Shown: positions 9,398-18,615 of the stretch, piece after piece | Numbering within the stretch: position 1 is the stretch's first letter | How the letters are laid out: each line of letters starts with the position of its first letter | NCBI RefSeq assembly: GCF_014873755.1 | Contig: NZ_JADBEG010000001.1 | Location: 10,175,001 to 10,239,000 of the forward strand | Direction of reading: 5' to 3' | From: Amycolatopsis lexingtonensis | GTDB lineage: Bacteria > Actinomycetota > Actinomycetes > Mycobacteriales > Pseudonocardiaceae | Length of the DNA: 64,000 bases | The notes under the pieces: model-generated | Told to the model about the DNA's origin: nothing | What the model saw: the letters and a program-made list of their open reading frames with translations, nothing else | The model's database searches: none | Program-made: the position numbers and the translations under genes

Positions 9398-9780
9398 CGC
9401 TCGGCCCGCCGGCGCAGCGTGGCGAGAACCTCCGGCGGCACCATCCGGTCCACCACTGGCATCCGGTGGTCGTCGTCGGGATCGAGCATCACCCCGATGG
9501 CCCTCGGGAGCTGGGCGAGGAGGTCGGCGCCGGTGGTCGCGAAGACGTCGCAGTCGCCGAAGTGCGCAGCGAGCCGCTGGGGTGTGGAGAAGACGAACGT
9601 CCACGTCCCGCGTTCGCTGACTTCGACCACCTCGGCCCCCGGCCGGGCCGGACGACGACCGTAAACCGTCGCCCTGACGAACGCCCGATCGAACTCGCGG
9701 AGAGTGCCGGTCCGCGCTCCGACTGCTTTTGCGCAGGCGGTCACCGCGGGCTCGTCGGTTGCCGGATCCCCCTCTGTCAT
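9394..9780 (-). CDS. SseB-family N-terminal domain protein
   Basis: A 128-residue protein with features of the SseB N-terminal domain found in many actinobacterial secretion-associated loci: an aromatic-rich strand (GTWTFVFSTPQRLAAHFGD) followed by ATTGADLLAQLPRAIGVMLDP. It is first in the four-gene operon and its stop overlaps the next start (GTGA). In actinobacteria SseB-like proteins frequently accompany WXG100 genes; their role is not established. It could act as a chaperone or structural partner of the downstream effector. Confidence 0.6.
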   Translation of the reverse strand: MTEGDPATDEPAVTACAKAVGARTGTLREFDRAFVRATVYGRRPARPGAEVVEVSERGTWTFVFSTPQRLAAHFGDCDVFATTGADLLAQLPRAIGVMLDPDDDHRMPVVDRMVPPEVLATLRRRAER

Positions 9781-9893
9781 GCAGCCAAGTTTACGGACAG
9801 CTGCAAGAGGTCACCTAGTGTGAAGCAAAAAGAAGGTCTCCACCTGCCGGATCGCTCTCGGACACAGACGGTGTCCGAGAGCGATCGAGCCTG

Positions 9894-11042
9894 CTACCGC
9901 ACGCCGAGCAGGTGCTCCAGTGCCAGCTGGTTCAGCCGGGTGAAGTGGTACCCGCGCTGGGCCGCCGCCTCCACGTCGAAGTCGTCGTTCAGGACGTCGT
10001 CGAACGTCTCGCCCGGGGCCAGCGTCGGGGTCGACAGGTCCGGCACCCGGGACGCGGCGAGCGCCTCGACCACTTCCGGGTCGGCCCGGAACGCCGCCGA
10101 CTTCTCCTTCAGGATCAGGTAGGTCCGCATGTTCGCCGCCGCCGAGACCCAGACGTCGGACGGGTCCTCCGTGCGCAGCGGCTTGTAGTCGAAGTGCCGC
10201 GGACCCTCGTAGCCGCCGTTCTCCAGCAGGTCCACCAGGAAGAACGCGCTCTTCACGTCGCCGTGGCCGAAGATCAGGTCCTGGTCGTACTTCGGGCCGT
10301 GCTGGCCGTTCAGGTCGATGTGGAACAGCTTGCCCTGCCACAGCGCCTGCGAGATGCCGTGCACGAAGTTCAGGCCCGCCATCTGCTCGTGCCCGACCTC
10401 CGGGTTCAGCCCGAACATCTCCGGCCGCGCCAGCTGGGAGATGAAGCCCAGCGCGTGCCCGATCGTTGGCAGCAGGATGTCGCCGCGCGGCTCGTTCGGC
10501 TTCGGCTCGAGCGCGAACCGCAGCGAGTAGCCCTTCTCGACGACGTAGTCCGCGAGGAGGTCGAGGCCCTCCTTGTAGCGGTCCAGCGCCGCCCGGACGT
10601 CCTTCGCGGCGTCGGACTCGGCGCCCTCGCGGCCGCCCCACACGACGTACGTCTCGGCGCCCAGCTCGGCCGCCAGGTCGAGGTTGCGGCGGACCTTGCG
10701 CAGCGCGTAGCGGCGGACATCGCGGTCGTTGCTGGTCAGGCCGCCGTCCTTGAACACCGGGTGGGTGAACAGGTTCGTCGTCGCCATCGGCACTTTCAGG
10801 CCGGTCTCGGCCAGTGCCTTGCGGAACGCCTCGATCGCCTTGTCGCGGTCCGGCTCGGTGGCCAGCAGGTCGTCGTCGTGGAAGGTCACGCCGTACGCGC
10901 CCAGCTCCGCCAGCCGGTGGACGCTCTCCACCGGGTCCAGCGGCGGCCGCGTCGCGACCCCGAACGGGTCGTTCGCCGGCCAGCCCACGGTCCAGAGGCC
11001 GAAGGTGAACTTGTCGGCCGGCCGGGGGGCGTAGTCGTCCAT
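9894..11042 (-). CDS. xylA: Xylose isomerase
   Basis: This 382-residue class I xylose isomerase interconverts D-xylose and D-xylulose in the cytoplasm. Signature motifs are VTFHDDDLL (catalytic His and Asp), [10 protein letters not shown] (metal-binding Glu), [11 protein letters not shown] and [15 protein letters not shown]. The ATG at 11042 is preceded by GAAGGGACAG and starts the conserved N-terminus; an upstream extension to 11105 would cross the operator and is rejected. It is transcribed away from a ROK regulator with a 23-base inverted repeat between them. No xylulokinase lies in the window. Confidence 0.96.
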   Translation of the reverse strand: MDDYAPRPADKFTFGLWTVGWPANDPFGVATRPPLDPVESVHRLAELGAYGVTFHDDDLLATEPDRDKAIEAFRKALAETGLKVPMATTNLFTHPVFKDGGLTSNDRDVRRYALRKVRRNLDLAAELGAETYVVWGGREGAESDAAKDVRAALDRYKEGLDLLADYVVEKGYSLRFALEPKPNEPRGDILLPTIGHALGFISQLARPEMFGLNPEVGHEQMAGLNFVHGISQALWQGKLFHIDLNGQHGPKYDQDLIFGHGDVKSAFFLVDLLENGGYEGPRHFDYKPLRTEDPSDVWVSAAANMRTYLILKEKSAAFRADPEVVEALAASRVPDLSTPTLAPGETFDDVLNDDFDVEAAAQRGYHFTRLNQLALEHLLGVR

Positions 11043-11055
11043 GACTGTCCCTTCA

Positions 11056-11078
11056 TTTAGTTCACGTTGTAGACTAAA
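11056..11078. promoter_or_regulatory. Inverted-repeat operator between xylA and the ROK regulator
   Basis: TTTAGT (11056-11061) and ACTAAA (11073-11078) are perfect inverted arms around an 11-base AC-mixed core. The site lies 14 bases before the xylA start, in an AT-rich island of the short divergent region. Arms of this TTTAGT type are typical of actinobacterial ROK/XylR operators. Occupancy would block xylA transcription or initiation and could also autoregulate the ROK gene. Confidence 0.7.
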
Positions 11079-11140
11079 TATGCGCCGTGGGGTCCCGGGC
11101 GTCAAGGGGGCCGGTTAAAGTGCACAGCAGGAGGGGACAG

Positions 11141-12304
11141 ATGACCCAGGCCGTGCGGCACGAGGAGATGCGCGCCCGCAACCTCGAGGTCGTGCTGGGC
11201 GCGGTCCACCGCGGCGGCGCCCTTACCCGCGCCGCGCTCGCCGAGGTCACCGGTCTGACCAAGTCCACGGTGAGCAAGCTGGTCGGCGACCTGGTCGACG
11301 CGGGGCTGCTCGCCGAGACCGGGCCGGCCCGGGCGGGCGAACGCGGCCGTCCCGGCGTGGAAGTCGTGCTCAGCGGGGCCCGCGTGGCGTCGCTCGGGCT
11401 CGAAATCAACGTCGACTACCTCGCCGTGCGCGTGCTCGACCTCACCGGCGGCGTCCGGTTCGCCGCCCGCCGCGAACGCGACAACCGCGGTTCGCGGCCG
11501 AAGAAGGTCTTGGGTGAGCTGCAGGCGCTCGCCACCGAGGCGCTCACCGAGACCCACCGGCTCGGCCTCGAGGTCGCGGGCGCGGTGCTCGCGGTGTCCG
11601 GCCCGGTCGGCGACGGCGTGCTCTTCAGCGCGCCCAACCTCGGCTGGCAGGACGTCCGCCCGGCCGACCTGCTGCGCCTGCCGATCCCGGTCGAGCTGGA
11701 CAACGAAGCGAACCTCGCGGCCCTCGGCGAGCTCTGGTACGGCGACGGCGAACGCGACTTCCTCTACGTCTCCGGCGAAGTCGGCATCGGCGCCGGCCTG
11801 GTCGTCGACGGCACGCTGTTCGCCGGCGCCCGCGGCCTGGCCGGCGAGCTGGGCCACGTCGTGGTCGCACCCCAGGGCCCGCTCTGCCGCTGCGGCGGGA
11901 GCGGTTGCCTGGAAACCTTCGCGGGCCAGGAAGCGTTGCTGGCGGCCGGAAACGCGCCGACGCTCCCCGCGTTCGTGGCGGCACTGGCGGACGGCGACCG
12001 CGCGGCGCGGGATGCGTGCGACGCCGCCGGGAAGGCCCTCGGCATCGCCCTGACGTCGGCGGTGAACCTCCTGGACCTCGACCGCATCGTGCTGGGCGGG
12101 GTGTTCACGCAGCTGTACCCGTGGCTGTCCGGCCCGGTGTCGGAGGTACTGGCCACCCGCCTCGGCGGTCTCCGCGGCGCACCCCCGGTGCTGACGGCTT
12201 CACGCCTCGGCGGCGACGCCGCGACGCTCGGGGCGGCGGGCCGGGTCGTGCACCGCGTGCTCGCCGACCCGGCGCCGTTCGTCAGCCGGGCTCAGGAGGC
12301 GTAA
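11141..12304 (+). CDS. ROK-family transcriptional repressor (XylR-like)
   Basis: A 387-residue protein. An N-terminal winged helix (about residues 12-65; LAEVTGLTKSTVSKLVGDLV) is followed by a ROK sugar-kinase-like domain with the zinc motif CRCGGSGCLE near residue 250. This makes it a sugar-responsive repressor rather than a kinase. The ATG at 11141 follows AGGAGGGG; the in-frame codon at 11087 lacks a ribosome site. Divergence from xylA around an operator points to xylose-responsive control of xylA. The ligand is inferred from the neighbour. Confidence 0.9.
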   Translation: MTQAVRHEEMRARNLEVVLGAVHRGGALTRAALAEVTGLTKSTVSKLVGDLVDAGLLAETGPARAGERGRPGVEVVLSGARVASLGLEINVDYLAVRVLDLTGGVRFAARRERDNRGSRPKKVLGELQALATEALTETHRLGLEVAGAVLAVSGPVGDGVLFSAPNLGWQDVRPADLLRLPIPVELDNEANLAALGELWYGDGERDFLYVSGEVGIGAGLVVDGTLFAGARGLAGELGHVVVAPQGPLCRCGGSGCLETFAGQEALLAAGNAPTLPAFVAALADGDRAARDACDAAGKALGIALTSAVNLLDLDRIVLGGVFTQLYPWLSGPVSEVLATRLGGLRGAPPVLTASRLGGDAATLGAAGRVVHRVLADPAPFVSRAQEA

Positions 12305-12333
12305 GCCTCCACTTCGGACGGCCGCCCGGTGTT

Positions 12334-12422
12334 GTCTGGCGCCCCAAGGCGGCCTTGGTTGCGTCTGGTGCACCGAAGGCCGCCTTGGGTGCGTGTGACG
12401 CACCGAAGGCCACATTGGGGCG
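12334..12422. repeat. Three tandem ~30-bp degenerate repeats
   Basis: Units at 12334-12362 (29 bases), 12363-12392 and 12393-12422 (30 bases each) share the form GTSTGRYGCACCGAAGGC followed by a TTGG-rich tail. The array fills the gap between the ROK gene and the stop of the convergent GH99-like gene, starting 6 bases beyond that stop. The last unit contains AAGGCCACAT, also found in the hairpin at 7431-7475. No coding function is seen. Confidence 0.75.
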
Positions 12423-12427
12423 CGCCG

Positions 12428-13510
12428 TCAACGGGCCTGCGACCCGCTCGCGGTGACCGGCCGCCCCTGCGCCAGGTTGACCGACGCGGGCGGCGGTCCG
12501 CCCAGCTGAGCCGTCCAGTAGCGGGTCCGGTCCAGGTAAGCGGTCTCCGAAGCCGCCCCAGACGTTCCGTAGGCCCCGGCGAACGTCTCGTACCCGGCAG
12601 CAGGCGGCGAAGACCGCGCGGGCTCGATGACCGACCCTTCGTGCCATTCGTTGAACGACGTCACCGAAACCCAGTCGGCCTGCGAAGAAAGCGCGTTCTG
12701 CCACTCGCGGTCGTAGGTCGCGCCGTTGTCGCGCGACAGGGTCGGGGTCGTGTTGCCCGGCACCGCGCGGTCGTCGACGTACCCGGGACCCACCGAAGGC
12801 GCCCACACGAGCCCGTTCGCCTCGCAGTACTCGCCGGCCTCGCGCCAGCCCGGTGCGGTGGCCCCGGCGATCGCGTCGTAGGTGTACATCCCGCCGAAGT
12901 GCGCGACCTTGCTCGTGTCGGTCGTCTGCGCCAGCACGATCGCCGACGAGCGGACCTGGTCCAGTGCCGTCCAGTCGGTGATCCGCAGGCTCTCGAAGAC
13001 GTAGAACGCGCCGCGGCCGCCTTCGCGGTAGAAGGCGGGACTCGAACCGTACCGCCCCAGGATGTAGTTAACGTCGGCCACAGTGGACGCCGCCGTCCGC
13101 CCGCTGTAGGGCTCGAGGTGCCACGCGACCTTGATCCCGTGCCGGGCCGCGGCTTCCAGCACGCCGGCCGCCAGACCGTCCTCATAGGACCCCTGGCCCC
13201 ACCAGCTGTACACGATCACCCCGGCGCCGGACTGCTCGATCCAGCGCATGTGCTGTTCGACCGCACCGGAGAAATCACCGGAGTCGTACGGCCCCAGCAC
13301 CGGGTAGAAGTTCGCGCCGATGTCGGCAGGGGGCGTGTGGCCGCCCTGCGTCCAGTGCCGGTAACCGGTGGAACTGCCGCCGTACCAGGGGTAGTAGAAG
13401 AGGTGGGTCCGGGAAGACAGCGAGGCCGCGTGCGCGGCACCCGGCAAAGTGGCCGCCAGCAAAAGAAGCGCGGCGAAGAACGTCGAAATCCGGCGCATGT
13501 TCCAGACCAT
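12428..13510 (-). CDS. Secreted GH99-like (endo-alpha-mannosidase-type) protein, C-terminal domain truncated
   Basis: About 360 residues. A signal peptide (RRISTFFAALLLLAATLPG, cleaved near AHA-AS) precedes a GH99/GH71-like TIM barrel with FYYPWYGG at the start, VIVYSWWG, and the catalytic-region motif SFNEWHEGSVIEPA. The family cleaves internal alpha-mannosidic bonds. The C-terminus ends within VNLAQGRPVTASGSQ, the usual first strand of an F5/8-type C (CBM32) domain, so that domain has been lost. The ATG at 13510 has GGGGCGGG upstream; an internal ATG at 13498 is also possible. Confidence 0.82.
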   Translation of the reverse strand: MVWNMRRISTFFAALLLLAATLPGAAHAASLSSRTHLFYYPWYGGSSTGYRHWTQGGHTPPADIGANFYPVLGPYDSGDFSGAVEQHMRWIEQSGAGVIVYSWWGQGSYEDGLAAGVLEAAARHGIKVAWHLEPYSGRTAASTVADVNYILGRYGSSPAFYREGGRGAFYVFESLRITDWTALDQVRSSAIVLAQTTDTSKVAHFGGMYTYDAIAGATAPGWREAGEYCEANGLVWAPSVGPGYVDDRAVPGNTTPTLSRDNGATYDREWQNALSSQADWVSVTSFNEWHEGSVIEPARSSPPAAGYETFAGAYGTSGAASETAYLDRTRYWTAQLGGPPPASVNLAQGRPVTASGSQAR

Positions 13511-13586
13511 ACGGACCCGCCCCGAACCAGGGCAACACTTCACCGCACATACGCAAACTTGCGTCGGAAACCCACCAATACAACGA

Positions 13587-13616
13587 AAACCGCCCCGGGC
13601 GAACCCAGGGCGGTTT
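13587..13616 (-). terminator. Hairpin terminator downstream of the subtilase gene
   Basis: Arms 13587-13599 and 13604-13616 pair over 13 bases with one mismatch and a 4-base loop. Read on the minus strand the hairpin follows the protease stop at 13630 and ends in a short run of T (from the AAAA at 13586-13589). It separates the protease from the GH99-like gene. Confidence 0.8.
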
Positions 13617-13629
13617 CCGTTGAGCGGGA

Positions 13630-16600
13630 CTAGCTCACGGCGTTGATCAGCACCAGCGAGGAGCCGACCGTGACACCGGTGTCGGTCTGCACGGTCAGCT
13701 GACCGCGCAGGGTCCGGCCGGCGGCCGGGGCCGCGTTGACCGTCACCGTCGCCGGGACCGTCCACGAGCTGCCCGACGCGTGCGCCGCGTTGGCGTCGGT
13801 CACCGCGACCGAGCCGAAGCCCGGGTTGGTGAACACGTCGAGGTAGTCGAACTCGGTCGTGCCGGCGGGCACCGCGTACCCGTCGACCAGCGCGACCCAG
13901 GTGCCCGCGGCCGGGTTGGCCACGGTCACCGACTCCTCGGAGTCACCGTCCGCGCTGACCGCCGCCTGCACGCAGGAGCCGGTCGTGCAGTTGTACAGCA
14001 CCAGGTCCAGGTCGGCGCCGGTGTCGGACGTCTTGCCGATCGTGGCCGTCAGCGACGTCGAGCCCGGCGTCACCGCGATCTGGTACTGCTGCTGCGCGCC
14101 TTCGCCGATCGACGGCCGCGCCGCCTTCGCGCTGCCCAGCGTGGCGCCGTTCAGCTTTCCGGTGAACGCGCCCAGCGTGTTCGTCACGGTGTAGGACCGC
14201 GCGATCGGCGCGCCCAGCGTGGCCGAGGCGATGGTGTCCGGGTTCGGCGAAATCGCCGTGCCCAGCACCGAAGCCGACAGCTTGTACGCCGCGTCGGCCA
14301 CATCGGACGTCCGGCGCGCCTCGACGACGATCTCCCACACGCCCGGGAGCGGGTTGGCGATCGTGCGGCTGGTCGGCGTGCCACCGGGGCAGCCGGCACC
14401 CGCGTCGGGGAGGTAGCAGTACGTCGTGGACGTGCTGGCCTCGGCCGGGACGCCGGTCGGGTCGTAGCGCAGGAACCGCACCTGGCCCTTGCCCGGGGCG
14501 CCGGCGCCGGCGTCCAGGTCGACCTTCAGCGCGCTGGCGCCCTGCGGCACCCGCACGAAGTAGCTGGTCGCCTGGTTGCGGGCGATCTTGCCGGACACGT
14601 CGACCTGGTAGCCCTTGTCCGCAGTGAACTCCTGCGGCGCGAAGACCGTGTTGAGGGTCTGCACGTCGATGCCGATGGTCAGCGGGTTGTCGAGGTTCAG
14701 CACCGCCGAGTGGGCGCCCGCGGTCTTCGGGTCGACCTTGACGTCGAACTTCACCGGCGTGTTCAGCGGCAGGACCACCGTGGACTTCGACGAGAACGTG
14801 CCGTCGTTGCCGGTCCACCGCGCGAAGTACGGCACCGGCTGCGCCGAACCCGTGGTGCGGGTGATCGTGTACGTGCGGGTGTAGGACTTGCCCGTGGTCA
14901 CGCCTTCGCGGTCGTGGATGCCCACGCCCGTGTTCGGGGTGGCCAGCAGGCCCGACAGCGCGGTGTGCACCTCGACCGACGTCGAAACGGCGTCCGGCTT
15001 CGGGTTCAGCGACAGCGCGACGAACGCGGCCGGGACGTTGAACAGGCCCGCGCCCTGGGCGTACGCGCCGATGCCCGGCACGAACCGCGCGGTCGACTTG
15101 ATGGCCGAGCGCAGCTGCGCGACCGGCGGCCGCTGGCCCTTGTGCGTCGCCTTGTACGCGCTCACCAGCAGTGCCGCCGCGCCGGTCGCCTGCGGCGACG
15201 CCATCGACGTGCCCTGCAGCATCGCGTAGCCCGCGGGCAGGCCGTACGTACCGGCCACCGGGCCTCCCGCTTCCCAGCGCGGGATGGTCGCGATCGCCGC
15301 GCCGGGCGCGATGATGTCCGGCTTGAAGCCGCCGTCCTCGCGCGGGCCGCGCGAGGAGAACGGGTGCAGCGACTCGGCGTTCTTGGTGACCGAGCCGTAG
15401 TTCGACAGCCAGGTCTCCTTGGTGATGTACGAGCCGACCGAGATCGCGTCCGTGGCCACCGACGGGTCGCCGACGGTGTTCGCCCCGGCGCCGCTGTTGC
15501 CGGCCGAGATGAAGATCTGGACGTTGTACTCGGCGATCGTGCGGTTGTAGAGCTCCGCACGGGCGTTGTTGCCGTCGTTGAGCGCCGGCAGGCCGCCGAT
15601 CGAGATGTTGATGACGTCGGCGCCGTGGCTGGCCGCGTAGACGACACCGTCGATCAGGCCCGACGACGTGCAGGCGGTGCCGGTGAGGCAGACCTTGACC
15701 GCCAGGAGCTTCGCGCCCGGGGCCGCGCCGTCCATCTTGCCGCCGAACAGGTCGTTGCCGGCGGCGATGCCCGCGACGTGCGAGCCGTGCTCGGCGCCGG
15801 CGATGCCGATGCCGACGTAGCCCGGCTTGTCGGTCTGGACCACGAAGGCCATCCGCTCGGCGACGTCGGTCGCCGGGTTGTCCGTGCCGAAGAAGCCGTA
15901 GTCGTACTTCTTGGCGTAGTCGGTCATCGGCTTCTCGTCGGTGAAGTCGCCGTTGCCGTTGAGGTCGACCCGGACCTCCTTGGTCGCCGGGTCGAGCAGC
16001 ACGCCCCACGAGTCGGCGCGGTCGCCGTCGCGGTTGATGTCACCGCCGGTCTCGCTGTCCGCGCCGCCCAGGTCGCCCGCGGTCTCGCCGAACACGCCGA
16101 ACGTGTACGGGCCGCCGGTGGCCGGGGCCGTCCAGGTCTTGCCGTTCGCGGTGAAGGTGCCGGTGTAGGTCTGCGTGGACTGCTTGACCCAGGTGCCGTC
16201 GCCGGAGTTGGTGGCGTTGGCGTTGTACCAGTCGACGATCTTGCGTTCGCCGTGGCTGGTGGTGGCCAGCGCGGGGGAGTCGAGGTCGACGCCGGAGTCG
16301 AGCACCGCGACCGTGGTGTCCTTGCCGTCCCAGTTGGGCAGGACCTGGCCGAACTGCGCCGCGTAGGTGTCCCCGGTGGGCAGGTACGGGTTGACGCGCG
16401 GGGTGTCCTTGCCCGGGGCCGGCTGCGGCAGCGGGGTGGTCGCGCCGTCGGGCTTCGGGTCGTCGCGCATGATGAGGCCGTCGACGTCGACGGCGTTGAC
16501 CGCCTTGAGCTTCGCGGCCTTCTCCGCCTTCTCGGGCGGGATGGTGACCTTGACGTAGTCGAGCTTGGTGTCGGTGGACTGGACGACGCCACCGAGCGCC

Positions 16601-16863
16601 TTGAGCTGGTCGACGGCCGCGCCGGTCTGGCCCTTCTCGGCCGCGATCAGCAGCGTGACTTCGGGCTTGCCGGCCTTCTCGGCTTCGGCGACGAGCGCGC
16701 GGTCGTGCTCGTCGAGGGTCTTGCCGTCGGCCGCGCCGGTCGAGGGCGGCGCCTGCTGGGCGGACGCCACGGGAACGGCGACGCCGAGGACGGAGGCGCC
16801 GAGTGCGGTGGCGAGGACGGTGATCCCGGCCCGCCGTCTCCAGCGCGATCTGTGCTGTGTCAC
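13630..16863 (-). CDS. Secreted S8 subtilisin-like serine protease
   Basis: A 1077-residue exported protease. It has a signal peptide ending near ASA-QQ (about residue 36), an inhibitor-like propeptide (about 50-130), then an S8 catalytic domain with Asp in AVLDSGVD (about 189), His in EHGSHVAG (about 359) and Ser in GTSMASPQ (about 553). The long segment between Asp and His contains an insertion with repeated acidic NGNGD/DINRDGD loops that may bind calcium. The C-terminal 450 residues form beta-rich, PPC-like domains. The GTG at 16863 has GAAGGG 8 bases upstream. It is probably an extracellular protein-degrading enzyme; the target is unknown. Confidence 0.93.
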   Translation of the reverse strand: MTQHRSRWRRRAGITVLATALGASVLGVAVPVASAQQAPPSTGAADGKTLDEHDRALVAEAEKAGKPEVTLLIAAEKGQTGAAVDQLKALGGVVQSTDTKLDYVKVTIPPEKAEKAAKLKAVNAVDVDGLIMRDDPKPDGATTPLPQPAPGKDTPRVNPYLPTGDTYAAQFGQVLPNWDGKDTTVAVLDSGVDLDSPALATTSHGERKIVDWYNANATNSGDGTWVKQSTQTYTGTFTANGKTWTAPATGGPYTFGVFGETAGDLGGADSETGGDINRDGDRADSWGVLLDPATKEVRVDLNGNGDFTDEKPMTDYAKKYDYGFFGTDNPATDVAERMAFVVQTDKPGYVGIGIAGAEHGSHVAGIAAGNDLFGGKMDGAAPGAKLLAVKVCLTGTACTSSGLIDGVVYAASHGADVINISIGGLPALNDGNNARAELYNRTIAEYNVQIFISAGNSGAGANTVGDPSVATDAISVGSYITKETWLSNYGSVTKNAESLHPFSSRGPREDGGFKPDIIAPGAAIATIPRWEAGGPVAGTYGLPAGYAMLQGTSMASPQATGAAALLVSAYKATHKGQRPPVAQLRSAIKSTARFVPGIGAYAQGAGLFNVPAAFVALSLNPKPDAVSTSVEVHTALSGLLATPNTGVGIHDREGVTTGKSYTRTYTITRTTGSAQPVPYFARWTGNDGTFSSKSTVVLPLNTPVKFDVKVDPKTAGAHSAVLNLDNPLTIGIDVQTLNTVFAPQEFTADKGYQVDVSGKIARNQATSYFVRVPQGASALKVDLDAGAGAPGKGQVRFLRYDPTGVPAEASTSTTYCYLPDAGAGCPGGTPTSRTIANPLPGVWEIVVEARRTSDVADAAYKLSASVLGTAISPNPDTIASATLGAPIARSYTVTNTLGAFTGKLNGATLGSAKAARPSIGEGAQQQYQIAVTPGSTSLTATIGKTSDTGADLDLVLYNCTTGSCVQAAVSADGDSEESVTVANPAAGTWVALVDGYAVPAGTTEFDYLDVFTNPGFGSVAVTDANAAHASGSSWTVPATVTVNAAPAAGRTLRGQLTVQTDTGVTVGSSLVLINAVS

Positions 16864-17005
16864 TGAAACGACCCTTCGTGAAGATGTGCGTCCGAGCAGT
16901 ACACCGTGTGGGATCTTCGTCAGCAATAAGACAGTTAGCCCAAAGACCGCAATTGGTTGCGAGCCGAATGGCCTAGTGGGCTGACCGGTTAGGCGGCAAC
17001 CCGAA

Positions 17006-17031
17006 GCGGCACTTTCACGTGAAAGTGCCGC
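17006..17031. repeat. Perfect 26-bp palindrome
   Basis: Two 13-base arms with no loop, centred on CAC|GTG, lie between the divergently transcribed subtilase and TetR genes. It could be an operator or, as a folded hairpin, a terminator for antisense reading. It is separate from the two TetR-type palindromes starting at 17047. Confidence 0.6.
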
Positions 17032-17046
17032 CTTGCTATATGTGCG

Positions 17047-17080
17047 TGTAGTCGACTACATTCACATGTAGTCGACTACA
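17047..17080. promoter_or_regulatory. Two identical TetR-type operators
   Basis: The 14-base perfect palindrome TGTAGTCGACTACA occurs at 17047-17060 and again at 17067-17080, spaced 20 bp centre to centre, so both face the same side of the helix. The flanks extend the symmetry so that the whole block from about 17042 to 17089 is itself nearly palindromic. It ends about 10 bases before the TetR start, which fits autorepression of the exporter operon. Confidence 0.8.
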
Positions 17081-17098
17081 CGCACGTATAGGACACGC

Positions 17099-17709
17099 AT
17101 GAGCACCGAAGACCTCACCGCGCGGGCCCGGATCCGCGACGCCGCCATCCGGCTGTTCACCGAACGCGGCATGGAAAAGACGTCGATCCTGGACATCGCC
17201 GAGGAAGCCGGGGTGTCGGGCGGGCTGATCCGCCACCACTTCGGCTCGAAGGACGGCCTGCGCGAGGCCTGTGACAGCTACGTCTTCGACGAGCTAATGA
17301 AGTTCAAGGAAGACGTACTGGCGAAGGGGGCCGCGAACCCGGGGTTCCTCCCGACGTTCGACGCCCGCCAGTTGCTGTACCGCCGGTACCTGGGGCGCGC
17401 GATGATCGACGGCTCCGAAGCCGCGGCGGTGCAGTTCGTGGAGATCGTCGACGAAACCGAACGCTACTTCCGGGAGCAGGGCATGGACGTGCCCGACCCG
17501 CGGGGCGTCGCCGCCGCGCTCGCCGCGATGACCGGCGGGCTGATGATCCTGCAGGACCACGTCGCCCGCGCGCTCGGCGAGGAGCCGGGCACGAGCGAGG
17601 CGATGCTGCGGATGTCAGCGGCCGCCGGGCACCTGTTCCTGAACCCGCTCGCCACCACCGAAGTCCTCGAAAAGGCCCGCGAAGCGCTGGCCGCGTACCA
17701 ACGGAAGGA

Positions 17710-17713
<4 letters not shown>
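17099..17713 (+). CDS. TetR-family regulator of an ABC exporter operon
   Basis: A 204-residue protein with an N-terminal TetR helix-turn-helix ([28 protein letters not shown], then [15 protein letters not shown], about residues 10-55) and a helical ligand-binding C-terminal part. It starts directly after two identical palindromes that are its likely operators, and its stop overlaps the ATPase start as ATGA. The TetR-ATPase-permease arrangement is typical of drug-efflux operons in actinomycetes. The inducing compound is not known. Confidence 0.92.

Positions 17714-18611
<898 letters not shown>

Positions 18612-18615
<4 letters not shown>

Noticed and set aside
12334..12422. Tandem repeats as a CRISPR array.
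   Set aside because: Units are contiguous without spacers and only three degenerate copies exist; no cas genes are near.
13780..16866. 1028-residue plus-strand frame opposite the subtilase.
   Set aside because: Antisense shadow of the protease with biased RRG/VVD composition.
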